Shown one piece after another: positions 1-7,743 of a DNA stretch of 14,154 bases; the stretch's first letter is position 1; each line of letters starts with the position of its first letter. Both the position numbers and the translations under genes were made by a program. Source of the DNA: an uncultured bacterium (GTDB taxonomy: Bacteria > Bacillota > Clostridia > Lachnospirales > Lachnospiraceae); NCBI GenBank assembly GCA_948467735.1, contig CAOKFN010000072.1:1-14154 (forward strand), written 5' to 3'. Under the pieces are notes generated by a model. That model saw only the letters and a program-made list of their open reading frames with translations. It was not told the DNA's origin and did no database searches.

Positions 1-41
1 TAAGACCATATTCAAGGCAGGAAGCGGCCGAATGGCCATCC

Positions 42-70
42 ATACCATGATTGAATTGTAATCATGGTAT
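42..70. repeat. 11-bp perfect inverted repeat, operator-like
   Basis: ATACCATGATT (42-52) and AATCATGGTAT (60-70) are perfect reverse complements separated by 7 nt. The right arm overlaps the first TATAAT (68-73) of the tandem repeat array, so binding of a dimeric regulator or a cruciform/hairpin here would cover that -10 box. The operator role is inferred from position and symmetry only; no regulator gene lies next to it in the window. Confidence 0.55.
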
Positions 71-144
71 AATGTGTTAACACCATGGCATCATGTGTTA
101 ATGCCATGGCATAATGTGTTAATGCCATAGTATAATGTCTTGAG
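61..144. repeat. four tandem 21-bp repeats, each with a -10-like box
   Basis: Four contiguous 21-nt units start at 61, 82, 103 and 124 with the pattern NNCATGGTATAATGTGTTAAN. Units 1 and 4 contain an exact TATAAT (68-73 and 131-136), unit 3 has CATAAT and unit 2 CATCAT. Unit 1 is preceded by TGG, giving an extended -10 (TGnTATAAT). The period of 21 bp is about two helical turns, so equivalent sites face the same side of DNA. The array ends 26 nt before the GTG start of the hydrolase gene. There are no spacers, so this is not a CRISPR array. Confidence 0.8.
131..136 (+). promoter_or_regulatory. candidate -10 box for the hydrolase gene
   Basis: TATAAT in repeat unit 4 is a perfect -10 hexamer placed so that transcription would begin near position 143, leaving a leader of about 28 nt before the GTG start at 171. 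No TTGACA-like hexamer sits 16-18 nt upstream, so promoter activity would need an activator or another of the repeated -10 boxes (the extended -10 at 68-73 is the best alternative). Confidence 0.4.
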
Positions 145-170
145 TTTATGTCTCTGTAGGAGGACGGGAA

Positions 171-944
171 GTGTGGAAGGAAAGGAGCAAAATGGTTCGA
201 GAACTGACGTTTATAAAAAAGAACGGAAAAAGGATTCGGGGGGAGGCCTGCATACCAGAAGGCAGCGGCAGATATCCCGTAGTGATTTTCTGTCATGGCT
301 TTGGGGGAGATTTCCGGGGCTTGGCGCATCATGGAGAAGGATTCGCGAAAGAGGGCATATGCTGCCTTTTCTTTGATTTCTGCGGGGGCGGAAGGAATTC
401 CTTGAGCGACGGCACCATGGAAGAGATGACGGTAATGACGGAGTGCGAGGATTTGGAAGAAGTGATAGAATATGTGAAAGCTCTGGATTATGTGGACCGC
501 GAACAAATATTTCTACAGGGCGAGAGCATGGGGGGATTGGTCAGCGCGTTGACGGCGGCAAAGCGGGCGGAGGATATCAGGGCTTTGGTTTTGTGGTATC
601 CTGCGTTTATCATACCGGAGGACGCCGAAAAGAGATATCAGGCCGGCGGCGGGGAAGTATTCGGAATTCCTTTGGGCAGAAGCTTTGACCAAGAGGCGAA
701 AAAAATTGACGTGTATCATGAAATCGGGCGTTATACGAAACCTGTGCTTATCATTCATGGAGATAAGGATCCGGTGGTGCCGCTTCGCTATTCGGAGAGG
801 GCGCTGACAGTCTATCCGAACGCAAAGCTGATTGTGATGCGGGGCGCCGGACACGGATATGACGGGGAGGACAGCGCCGCCGCAAGGAAGCATTCGATTT
901 CATTTATCAAGGAGCACTGCGGCAGGAAATTTGTCGGGCATTGA
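171..944 (+). CDS. alpha/beta hydrolase, feruloyl/cinnamoyl esterase-like
   Basis: A 257-residue single-domain serine hydrolase. The catalytic triad is visible: nucleophile Ser119 in GESMG, Asp200 in HGDKDP, His228 in GAGHGYDG, with an oxyanion-type HGFGG at 42-46. The stretch around 78-100 (SDGTMEEMTVMTECEDLEEV) resembles cinnamoyl/feruloyl esterases of gut bacteria (Est1E and LJ0536 type), which release hydroxycinnamates from plant cell-wall sugars and are also about 250 residues long. No signal peptide or membrane segment is seen, so it is probably cytoplasmic. The GTG start at 171 is chosen because a perfect AGGAGG lies 7 nt upstream (158-163); ATG at 192 with AGGAG only 4 nt upstream is a possible alternative, giving MVREL. 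It precedes a GH31 gene on the same strand, which supports a carbohydrate role. The substrate is inferred; a general carboxylesterase or peptidase-like hydrolase remains possible. Confidence 0.85.
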   Translation: MWKERSKMVRELTFIKKNGKRIRGEACIPEGSGRYPVVIFCHGFGGDFRGLAHHGEGFAKEGICCLFFDFCGGGRNSLSDGTMEEMTVMTECEDLEEVIEYVKALDYVDREQIFLQGESMGGLVSALTAAKRAEDIRALVLWYPAFIIPEDAEKRYQAGGGEVFGIPLGRSFDQEAKKIDVYHEIGRYTKPVLIIHGDKDPVVPLRYSERALTVYPNAKLIVMRGAGHGYDGEDSAAARKHSISFIKEHCGRKFVGH

Positions 945-1040
945 AGGGCGAAGGGGCGGAAGTCCAGAAGGCCGAATAACCAGAAGGGAGAAGGGACGGA
1001 AGGCCAGTAGGACGAAAGGACAAAACAGCATGGGAGCAGA
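945..1040. repeat. purine-rich low-complexity spacer
   Basis: The gap between the hydrolase and GH31 genes is built from imperfect copies of AGAAGG, GGAAGGCC and GAAGGGA, so the plus strand is almost all purine. The degenerate repetition keeps several frames open but no codon pattern or start signal suggests a gene. No terminator hairpin is seen, so the two genes may be co-transcribed through it. Confidence 0.6.
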
Positions 1041-1055
1041 AAGGCGGGTAGAATA

Positions 1056-3341
1056 ATGAGGCTGGGAAAGCTGACAGGATATAAGGCAAAGGGGCAGGAG
1101 ATCACACTGGATTTTCAAGGGCAGACGGCGCAGATAAGCGTGGTAACGCCATCTATTATTAATGTATTTTACAGTGAGGACGGCATAAGAACGAATTCAA
1201 AGGCAATAGAAGGAGATAAGAGGCTTTCCTGCGCCGCCGCCGTAAGCAGGGAAGAGGACGGACTGTGGATTCGCACGGAGCATGTAAACGTCAGGGTCGG
1301 CGACGGATTTTATGTGGATTTTTTTGACAAAGAGGGCAGGGAGGTCTGCGCGGATTACAGAGGGGAACGCAGGCCGCTTCCCCGGGTCAGCTCCAAGGTG
1401 CTGAAGCTTTTGGAGGAGGAAGGGCATTCCGGCCCTTGCCATAAGCGGGAACATGCCTTTGAGGTGCTGAAAAAGCTGGATAAATCAGTGCATTTTTATG
1501 GGCTGGGGGATAAGACCGGATTTCTTGATAAGCGAAATTACGAGTATGAAATGTGGAATACGGATAATCCGGATCCTCATGTGGACAGCTTTAAAGCGTT
1601 ATACAAGTCCATTCCTTTTTTTATGGCGTTGGGAGAGGGATATAGATATGGTATTTTTGTGGATAATACCTTTAAAAGCTATTTCAACATGGGGCAGGAG
1701 TCCGAGGAATATTACTGGTTCGGCGCAGACGGCGGCAGCCTGAATTATTATTATATTGCCGGAGAGTCCATGGCGAAGGTGCTGGAGGGCTATACTTATC
1801 TCACCGGAACCTGCCCTCTGCCTCAGAAATGGACGTTGGGCTATCATCAATCCCGCTGGGGGTATGTGACGCAGGAGGATGTGGAGAATGTGGCGGCGGC
1901 TCTGCGGGAGAATGACATTCCCTGCGATGCAATTCACTTTGACATTGATTATATGCAGGATTACAAGGTCTTTACTTGGAATGAGGAACGGTATCACAAT
2001 GATTCTAAGGCGTTTTTAAGGAAACTGTCTCAAGAAGGATTCAAGGCCGTGGCAATCAATGACCCGGGCGTGAAAGCGGAGGAGGGGTATGAGATATATG
2101 AGGAAGGAATCCGCGGGGGATACTTTGTCAGGACTCCCGCGGGGGAGGTGTATACCAATACCGTATGGCCGGGGGAAGCGGCGTTTCCTGATTTTGGCAG
2201 TCCAAAGGTGCGGGAATGGTGGGGGCGGCATCAGGAGTTTCTGTTAGGGAAGGGGGTGAGGGGCGTCTGGAACGACATGAATGAGCCGGCAAGCTTCCGG
2301 GGGCCGCTGCCGGAGGACGTGGTGTTCACGGATGAAGACAGGAAAACGACCCATGGTGAAATGCACAATGTATATGGGCACTTGATGGCGAAGGCGGCAT
2401 ATGAGGGCTTAAAAGAGCTGGACGGGCGCAGGCCCTTTGTGATTACCAGAGCCTGTTATGCGGGAAGCCAGAAGTATGCCTCCGCATGGACGGGAGATAA
2501 CACAAGCCTGTGGGCGCATCTGCAGATGGCAATCCCCCAGCTCTGCAATCTGGGGCTGTCCGGAATGCCGTTTGTGGGGACGGACGTGGGAGGATTCGGG
2601 GCGGATTCCACTCCGGAGCTTATGGCCAGATGGGTGCAGACAGGATGCTTTTCGCCCCTTTTCAGAAATCATTCCGCCGCAGGCACCAGAAGGCAGGAGC
2701 CGTGGCAGTTCGGTCAGGAGGTCTTGGAGATTTACCGGAAATATGTGAAGCTGCGTTATCGGTGGATTCCATATATCTATGATTTATATTATGAGGAGGA
2801 GCGGACGGGCGCGCCCATTATGCGGCCGCTGGTGTTCCACTACGAAAAGGACGAGACGGCGAAGGTATGTAATGACGAATTTATGCTGGGCAGCAGGATT
2901 CTGGCGGCTCCGGTGGTAAATCCGGGCATGAGGAAGCGGATGGTGTATCTGCCCGAGGGCGTGTGGTATGATTATTGGACGCAGGAAAAACTCACGGGGC
3001 CGGTATGGTTTGTGCGGGATGCGCCTCTGGACTGCTGTCCGATTTATGTCAGGGCGGGGAGCATCCTTCCTGTGGCAGAGCCTCAGTCCTATGTGGGAGA
3101 GAAGCCGTCGGATACGCTGATTTTGGAGGTCTATCCCGGAGAGGGGAGCTGGGAGCATTATCTGGATAACGGGGAGGATTTTGCTTATAGGGAAGGCAGG
3201 TATCATCAGTATCATTTTGAGACGAGGGACGGCGCGGTCGGCGGGAAGGTGGTGCATGCCGGTTATGAAAGGCCGTACCGGAAGGTGCGTGTGCAGAAAG
3301 CCGGGTCGTGTGGGAGCAGCACGGAGGCTTTCTTCGGATGA
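1056..3341 (+). CDS. glycoside hydrolase family 31, alpha-glucosidase-like
   Basis: A 761-residue GH31 enzyme that removes terminal alpha-linked glucose from oligosaccharides by a retaining mechanism. An N-terminal beta-sandwich domain (about 1-255) is followed by the (beta/alpha)8 barrel. The catalytic nucleophile is Asp407 in WNDMNEP, the acid/base Asp481 in WTGDN, and substrate-pocket residues include HFDIDYM (294-300) and RNHS (537-540). HFDIDYM followed by FTW favours alpha-glucosidase over alpha-xylosidase of the YicI type. C-terminal beta domains follow from about 600. Length is normal for the family. There is no signal peptide, so it probably acts on imported sugars in the cytoplasm. 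The start ATG has a modest AAGGCGG about 9 nt upstream. The last dozen residues (from about 749) are unlike the usual family end and may be a drifted tail. It lies 111 nt behind the esterase gene and converges on the small minus-strand gene at 3417. Confidence 0.93.
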   Translation: MRLGKLTGYKAKGQEITLDFQGQTAQISVVTPSIINVFYSEDGIRTNSKAIEGDKRLSCAAAVSREEDGLWIRTEHVNVRVGDGFYVDFFDKEGREVCADYRGERRPLPRVSSKVLKLLEEEGHSGPCHKREHAFEVLKKLDKSVHFYGLGDKTGFLDKRNYEYEMWNTDNPDPHVDSFKALYKSIPFFMALGEGYRYGIFVDNTFKSYFNMGQESEEYYWFGADGGSLNYYYIAGESMAKVLEGYTYLTGTCPLPQKWTLGYHQSRWGYVTQEDVENVAAALRENDIPCDAIHFDIDYMQDYKVFTWNEERYHNDSKAFLRKLSQEGFKAVAINDPGVKAEEGYEIYEEGIRGGYFVRTPAGEVYTNTVWPGEAAFPDFGSPKVREWWGRHQEFLLGKGVRGVWNDMNEPASFRGPLPEDVVFTDEDRKTTHGEMHNVYGHLMAKAAYEGLKELDGRRPFVITRACYAGSQKYASAWTGDNTSLWAHLQMAIPQLCNLGLSGMPFVGTDVGGFGADSTPELMARWVQTGCFSPLFRNHSAAGTRRQEPWQFGQEVLEIYRKYVKLRYRWIPYIYDLYYEEERTGAPIMRPLVFHYEKDETAKVCNDEFMLGSRILAAPVVNPGMRKRMVYLPEGVWYDYWTQEKLTGPVWFVRDAPLDCCPIYVRAGSILPVAEPQSYVGEKPSDTLILEVYPGEGSWEHYLDNGEDFAYREGRYHQYHFETRDGAVGGKVVHAGYERPYRKVRVQKAGSCGSSTEAFFG

Positions 3342-3416
3342 TGTGGGCGCCCCTCCGAGGTATGTGGTTATCTGGCGAACGTTAAGGGCTGTCCTGACGC
3401 CGCCTCAAAATTACCC

Positions 3417-3668
3417 TCAGCCATGCAGGCCCCTTGACTGCCTGTCCATATCTTCAATCACAATATCATAGATTTCTCCCAGAGAGGCGCAGTATTCCAG
3501 CACCTTCCAAGGCTCATTGGTATGGAAATGAATCTTGATTAATTCTTCGTCGCCCACCGCCAGAAGGCAGTCACCCTTGAAATTCCGGGTAATATAATCG
3601 CTGACGGCATCTTCGTCAAGATTTTCCCCTTCTACCAATAATTGTGTATCATACTTAAATTCCAACAT
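3417..3668 (-). CDS. small protein resembling the FakA/YloV C-terminal domain
   Basis: An 83-residue protein. The segment around 62 IK-IHFHTNEPWKVLEYC-LGEIYDIVIEDM matches the C-terminal domain of FakA/YloV-type (DAK2-related) fatty acid kinases, where the HVHTN motif is characteristic. Here it is free-standing, without the N-terminal kinase domain, so a kinase activity is not expected; it could bind a partner or a phospho-acyl ligand. ATG at 3668 is preceded by AAAGGAG at good distance on the minus strand, and a promoter lies further upstream (3716-3744). The gene is convergent with GH31. Similar stand-alone small proteins are known in Lachnospiraceae and are often labelled kinase-to-dihydroxyacetone-kinase; the actual role is unknown. 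Confidence 0.75.
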   Translation of the reverse strand: MLEFKYDTQLLVEGENLDEDAVSDYITRNFKGDCLLAVGDEELIKIHFHTNEPWKVLEYCASLGEIYDIVIEDMDRQSRGLHG

Positions 3669-3715
3669 AAAATACTCCTTTCTCCCGCTTGTTTCGGGAA
3701 TAGAGGTGTGGTAAA

Positions 3716-3744
3716 ATTATATCATGGGATCGGAGAAATTGCAA
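3716..3744 (-). promoter_or_regulatory. sigma-A type promoter for the 3417-3668 gene
   Basis: On the minus strand TTGCAA (3744-3739) and TATAAT (3721-3716) are separated by exactly 17 nt. The -10 is perfect and the -35 matches four of six consensus positions. The start of transcription would fall about 40 nt ahead of the ATG. The leader contains a small stem TCCCG/CGGGA (3683-3699). Confidence 0.7.
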
Positions 3745-3763
3745 TGGCGGAGGAGGGATTGTT

Positions 3764-4177
3764 ATGTGGTTCTGGTATGCGGTTTTGTCGGCGGTGTTTG
3801 CGGCGCTGACGTCCATACTTGCCAAGGCAGGCATTGAAGGGGTGAATTCTAATCTGGCCACGGCCATCCGGACGGTGGTAGTGGTGGTTATGGCGTGGGG
3901 AATGGTGTTTTTGACCAATACGCAGGGCGGAATCGGGGCAATCAGCAGAAAAAGCTGGATATTCCTGATCTTGTCAGGGCTTGCCACGGGAGCTTCATGG
4001 CTCTGTTATTACAGGGCGCTGCAGCTGGGGGACGTCTCGAAGGTGGTGCCCATAGATAAGCTGAGCGTGGTGCTGACGCTGGTGCTGGCGTTTGTTTTTC
4101 TCCATGAACAGTTTACGGCCAAATCTCTTGTGGGCTGCATCCTGATTGGGGCGGGAACCTTGATCATGGTTTTATAG
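3764..4177 (+). CDS. half-size EamA/DMT-family transporter
   Basis: A 137-residue hydrophobic protein with about five predicted membrane segments and the EamA hallmarks: an N-terminal segment beginning WFWYAVLSAVFAAL, a central GASWLCYYRALQLGDVSKV, and a C-terminal FLHE followed by a final hydrophobic helix. Usual drug/metabolite exporters have two EamA repeats and ten helices; this has one, so it would act as a homo- or heterodimer. The ATG is preceded by GGAGGAGGG. It lies 54 nt ahead of the SGNH esterase gene with no terminator between, so the two may share a transcript. The substrate cannot be read from sequence. Confidence 0.85.
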   Translation: MWFWYAVLSAVFAALTSILAKAGIEGVNSNLATAIRTVVVVVMAWGMVFLTNTQGGIGAISRKSWIFLILSGLATGASWLCYYRALQLGDVSKVVPIDKLSVVLTLVLAFVFLHEQFTAKSLVGCILIGAGTLIMVL

Positions 4178-4231
4178 GCAGGGTCTTATAGAAGATATGT
4201 ATATACACGAAGGGAAAAGGGAGAGAAAGCG

Positions 4232-6352
4232 ATGGTAATTTTAGGCGGGCAGGAATATATTTATGCGCCCCATAAAGGGGAGACAGTGCGGACAGCGCCG
4301 TTTAGGGTGGAAGAGGTCGGCTCGGGAAAAGCGGCGGAGGTGGTCTGGGAGATTGTCAGTTCATCTCCGGGAGCCGTTATCGGTGCGGACGGCGTTGTCT
4401 CCATCGACGATACTTACACTGCGGGAGATATCAACGGAACGGATATTGTGATTCGGGCGGCCGTTAAGAGGGACGGAAGCGAAACGCCGGAGACGGCTTC
4501 GGCCGTGCTGCATGTGCGGGAAGCGCAGAAAGCCGTCTCTTTTGAAATTGTCCTGCCCCAGAGCGTCAGGGCCGGGGAAGGAATAAAGATATCCCTTGGA
4601 AATTGTACGGACCAATACGGCGAACCTATGGATGCCCCCCGAGGCGAGGTGAAATGGGCGTTCAGCAGTGAAATGCTGTCGGTGCGGGACGGACGGCTCT
4701 GGGCGCTGGGGAAAGCGGGGCAGGAAGTCTTTGCGGCAGTTTTCGCCGGGGCGGACGACGCTGTGGCAGAAAAGCGCTTCATCGTGACGGAACAGGAGAA
4801 TTACATACCTGACGCGGAAACTCTTAAGAAGCTGGCCGGGGCGGATATCAAAATTATCAATAAAAAAGACGCTTTGCAGTGCAGGGAAGTGGATGCGGGC
4901 GCTTATGTTTATGTAAAAGAGGCGCTGACGGGGGCGGAAGAGCTTGAAATAGATACGGCCGCCATGGTGAACGCCGGGAAGAATACGAAGTATCAGGTGA
5001 CGGTGAGACGTTCGGACGGCAGCATATATACGGAGGACCGAAGGGCGGATGGGGACGGAAAGCTCAGGCTCTTCCTGAAAGACGCGTCTGCTGCGGAAGT
5101 GTCTCCGGTGCTTGGGTTCAGTCTGGGAAACTGCAGTCTGGGAGAAGCGGAAGGGTATTTTCATGTGTCTGCCAAGGCTCAATATACCGGACGGGAAGCA
5201 TATGGCTTCCGCGGCGCGGTGTCCGAGACGGAAGGCGGCGTCAGTCTGGGAGACGGGGAGAATTTTTTTGCCGCAGCGCTGCCGGATGGCTTTTACAGGA
5301 TAAAAATCACCAAGCCATTGGGGGGAACCGGGCGCTCTACAGTGAAGATTAACGGCGCGTCTCAGGGGACAAATGTGGGAAATCAGGGAACGGGCGGCAG
5401 GGAAGGAATCCATCCCTATACGTATCTGATGGAAGACGTGTATGTGGAGGGCGGCACGGCGCGGCTTTCGTTAGAGGAAAAGGATTTTACGCTGGCGTCG
5501 GTGGAAATCAGAAGGGCGCCTCAGATTGTGAAGCGGAGGGTGCATATCTATCTGGGCGGTGATTCCACGGTCAGCAATTATTATCCCATTGAGGAGGAGG
5601 AACCACGGCCGGGCAGGTTTCAGACAGGCTGGGGGCAGGTGTTTGGCCAGTATGTCACAGGGGCAAATGCGGTGACAAACCTAGCCGGGGGCGGCACTTA
5701 TGCCAAGAGCTGGTATGAAATGGCGTTTCCGGGGGTCCTTCAGAACGGTCAGCCGGGAGATTACCTTATTCTTCAGGCGGGAATCAACGACCGCACCTAC
5801 AGCAGTCAGGAGGAAATGGCGGAGTACCTGACCCGTATGATTAATGCGTGCCGGGAAAAGGGAATCATCATTATTCTTGCCACCGCCATGCAGTGCCCTA
5901 AGTTCTGGAAGGACAGAAACGGCAGGGAAGTAGGAGAGTACGGGCGTCCGGAGGGCAGCGGGCTGGCGCCGTTTATGGACGTCATCCGGAAGCTGGCGGA
6001 GGAGAAGGAAGTCTTTCTGGTGGATACGGGCAGGCTGACGGGAGAGTGGTATGAGCGGATGGGGCGGACCTATGTGATGCGCAATTATCACCTTTATAAC
6101 GTTGAGTCCGGCGTGGAAGAGGATACTCTGCATTTATCCTATCATGGGGCGATGAAAATTGCGGAATTGATTGCCACGGAGCTGGCCCATATGCGGGCGG
6201 AAGGAAAAAAGGACGGCTTGGGCAATACGCTGGAGGGGCTGTCTTTTCATGAAACGGCGGAATACGAGGCGGCGTATGTGGATGCCATGGGCGGAAAAAC
6301 GTTTGTAAAGGTCACGGGAATTCGGGCTGTTTATCGAAGATATGGGGAGTAA
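4232..6352 (+). CDS. SGNH/GDSL esterase with Ig-like domains, rhamnogalacturonan acetylesterase-like
   Basis: A 706-residue protein. Residues about 10-95 and 100-187 look like bacterial Ig-like beta domains (GADGVVSIDDTYTAG is Big2-like). Residues 305-430 resemble the beta-sandwich domain ahead of the catalytic domain in YxiM/YesT-type pectin acetylesterases. The SGNH domain follows: block I Ser445 in GGDSTV, block II NLAGGG (483-488), block III Asn519 in AGIND, and block V with Asp631 and His634 in DTLHLS. GDST...GWGQ spacing and the D-x-x-H pair are typical of rhamnogalacturonan acetylesterases, which remove acetyl groups from pectin backbone fragments. No signal peptide, anchor or dockerin is seen, so the protein appears cytoplasmic although Ig-like modules are usually found on exported enzymes. 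The start ATG follows an AAGGGAGAG site. The substrate is an inference from family resemblance and from the neighbouring esterase and GH31 genes. Confidence 0.85.
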   Translation: MVILGGQEYIYAPHKGETVRTAPFRVEEVGSGKAAEVVWEIVSSSPGAVIGADGVVSIDDTYTAGDINGTDIVIRAAVKRDGSETPETASAVLHVREAQKAVSFEIVLPQSVRAGEGIKISLGNCTDQYGEPMDAPRGEVKWAFSSEMLSVRDGRLWALGKAGQEVFAAVFAGADDAVAEKRFIVTEQENYIPDAETLKKLAGADIKIINKKDALQCREVDAGAYVYVKEALTGAEELEIDTAAMVNAGKNTKYQVTVRRSDGSIYTEDRRADGDGKLRLFLKDASAAEVSPVLGFSLGNCSLGEAEGYFHVSAKAQYTGREAYGFRGAVSETEGGVSLGDGENFFAAALPDGFYRIKITKPLGGTGRSTVKINGASQGTNVGNQGTGGREGIHPYTYLMEDVYVEGGTARLSLEEKDFTLASVEIRRAPQIVKRRVHIYLGGDSTVSNYYPIEEEEPRPGRFQTGWGQVFGQYVTGANAVTNLAGGGTYAKSWYEMAFPGVLQNGQPGDYLILQAGINDRTYSSQEEMAEYLTRMINACREKGIIIILATAMQCPKFWKDRNGREVGEYGRPEGSGLAPFMDVIRKLAEEKEVFLVDTGRLTGEWYERMGRTYVMRNYHLYNVESGVEEDTLHLSYHGAMKIAELIATELAHMRAEGKKDGLGNTLEGLSFHETAEYEAAYVDAMGGKTFVKVTGIRAVYRRYGE

Positions 6353-6376
6353 ATTCTTAACTTTATCCAAAAAGAA

Positions 6377-6405
6377 TAGACAATATGGCAAGTTCGATAT
6401 AAAAT
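6377..6405 (+). promoter_or_regulatory. promoter for the DUF3048 lipoprotein gene
   Basis: TAGACA (6377-6382) and TAAAAT (6400-6405) are 17 nt apart, each one mismatch from the sigma-A consensus. Transcription would start about 30 nt ahead of the ATG at 6443. An overlapping TATAAA (6398-6403) gives a 15-nt spacing and is less likely. Confidence 0.6.
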
Positions 6406-6442
6406 AGAAATGATTAAAAAGCAGGAAAGGAAGGAATTTCCA

Positions 6443-7657
6443 ATGAAAAAGAAAGTATTAGCAGCAATTATTATAGCGGCGGGTATTCTGACTGGCTGCG
6501 GGGACGAACAATTAGAAAATCCGATTATAACGCCTCCGCCTCCAGTATCCATGACCACGTCTGCGCCTGTCTCCACACCGGAAGCGACGGCGGAACCTCA
6601 AGCCACGGAGGAACCGACGCTTGGGGACGGTATGAAGGCAAACGGAGAGAACCATCCCATTGTGGAGAGGAAAATTGTAGACGGCAAGATGCAGAGCTAC
6701 CTGACCGGCGAGTGGAAGGACGCAAAGGTTGTTCAGAGAAGAAATATGGCGGTTATGATCAACAATATTGTCCAGTCCCTTCCCCAATACGGCATTTCCA
6801 AGGCAAGCATTATTTACGAAGCGCCGGTGGAAGGCCGGATTACCAGATTGATGGGACTTTTTGAGGACTATGATGATCTGGACCACATTGGTTCCGTCCG
6901 AAGCGCCCGTGATTATTATCTGTATGAAGCGATGGCCTATGATTCCATTTACTGTAACTGGGGACTGGCAAGGCCATGGGTGGAGGAAGTAATTAATTCT
7001 GACAGGATTGATAACATCAGCACACCCTTGGAAGGAATTTATAACGGGGCCAATAATACTTACGACCGTATTTCCAGACCCGGCTACGCAAACGAACATA
7101 CGGGGTATCTCTTTATCGACGGCTACAAGAAGGATGTGGCGCTGAAAGGATATGCCACGGAGTATACGGATCGTTTTGTTCAGGCGTTTACCTTTGCGGA
7201 CGAGGGATATATTGCGACTTATGACAAGTATCCCAGCGCCACGAAGATTTATCCCGGCGGCACACAGTCCAATTCCGGCGGTTACGGAAAGAACAATCCC
7301 TGCTTCACTTACAATCCGGACGACAGGCTTTACTACCGCACTCAGTTTGGCCAGAATCATATCGACGAGATGAACGGCGAACAGTTGACCGTGACAAATG
7401 TTGTGTTTAAGATTTGCCATGGAGAGAAAAAGGTGGACGACCCGAATTACGATTATCTGGGCTTCGGCGTGCATGGCACGGGGGACGCCTATGTGTTTAC
7501 CAATGGCAAGGTGATTAAGGGCACTTGGCGGCGGGACGGCGATTACGACCCCAACCTTTTCTTTGATGAAAATGGCAATGAAATCATATTTAATCAGGGC
7601 AAGACATGGATCTGCTGTATCTGGAAAGAGTATTTGCAGCATATGTCTTATGAATAA
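6443..7657 (+). CDS. DUF3048 (YerB-like) lipoprotein
   Basis: A 404-residue putative lipoprotein. A short basic n-region, a hydrophobic stretch and the lipobox LTGC give a lipidated Cys19, so the mature protein should be anchored on the outer face of the membrane. A Pro/Thr/Glu-rich linker spans about 29-58. The DUF3048 N-terminal domain (about 80-250) contains the conserved IGSVRSARDYYL and a nearby NWG; the C-terminal DUF3048_C domain is about 290-395. Function of the family (B. subtilis YerB) is not established. ATG 6443 is chosen over the in-frame ATG at 6410 because it yields a clean signal peptide and follows AAGGAAGG. The gene has its own promoter and a downstream terminator, so it is probably a single-gene unit. 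Confidence 0.88.
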   Translation: MKKKVLAAIIIAAGILTGCGDEQLENPIITPPPPVSMTTSAPVSTPEATAEPQATEEPTLGDGMKANGENHPIVERKIVDGKMQSYLTGEWKDAKVVQRRNMAVMINNIVQSLPQYGISKASIIYEAPVEGRITRLMGLFEDYDDLDHIGSVRSARDYYLYEAMAYDSIYCNWGLARPWVEEVINSDRIDNISTPLEGIYNGANNTYDRISRPGYANEHTGYLFIDGYKKDVALKGYATEYTDRFVQAFTFADEGYIATYDKYPSATKIYPGGTQSNSGGYGKNNPCFTYNPDDRLYYRTQFGQNHIDEMNGEQLTVTNVVFKICHGEKKVDDPNYDYLGFGVHGTGDAYVFTNGKVIKGTWRRDGDYDPNLFFDENGNEIIFNQGKTWICCIWKEYLQHMSYE

Positions 7658-7708
7658 AAAATTCTGCAGAGGCTTGCGGAGCTGCATGATAATATAAAAT
7701 ATATAGGG

Positions 7709-7743
7709 AAACGCAGTTTTTCGTTTTTGAAAAACTGCGTTTT
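7709..7743 (+). terminator. intrinsic terminator after the DUF3048 gene
   Basis: AAACGCAGTTTTTC (7709-7722) pairs perfectly with GAAAAACTGCGTTT (7729-7742) around a 6-nt loop, ending in a short T run. The 14-bp stem is strong but the T tract is short and partly inside the stem; a bidirectional action is possible. Confidence 0.7.

Noticed and set aside
61..144. CRISPR-like repeat array
   Set aside because: Units are 21 nt and contiguous with no unique spacers, so it is a simple tandem repeat.
12..506. 164-residue minus-strand open frame with repeated TMALTHY residues
   Set aside because: The repeated peptide only reflects the 21-bp DNA repeats read in frame, and the rest is antisense to the esterase gene.
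859..1056. Short plus-strand frame through the purine-rich spacer
   Set aside because: Its Arg/Lys/Gly-rich translation comes from the low-complexity DNA; it begins inside the esterase gene in another frame with no ribosome site.
4361..5413. 350-residue minus-strand open frame within the SGNH esterase gene
   Set aside because: Antisense shadow with no recognisable motif and a His/Arg/Pro-rich composition, typical of a frame opposite a real gene.
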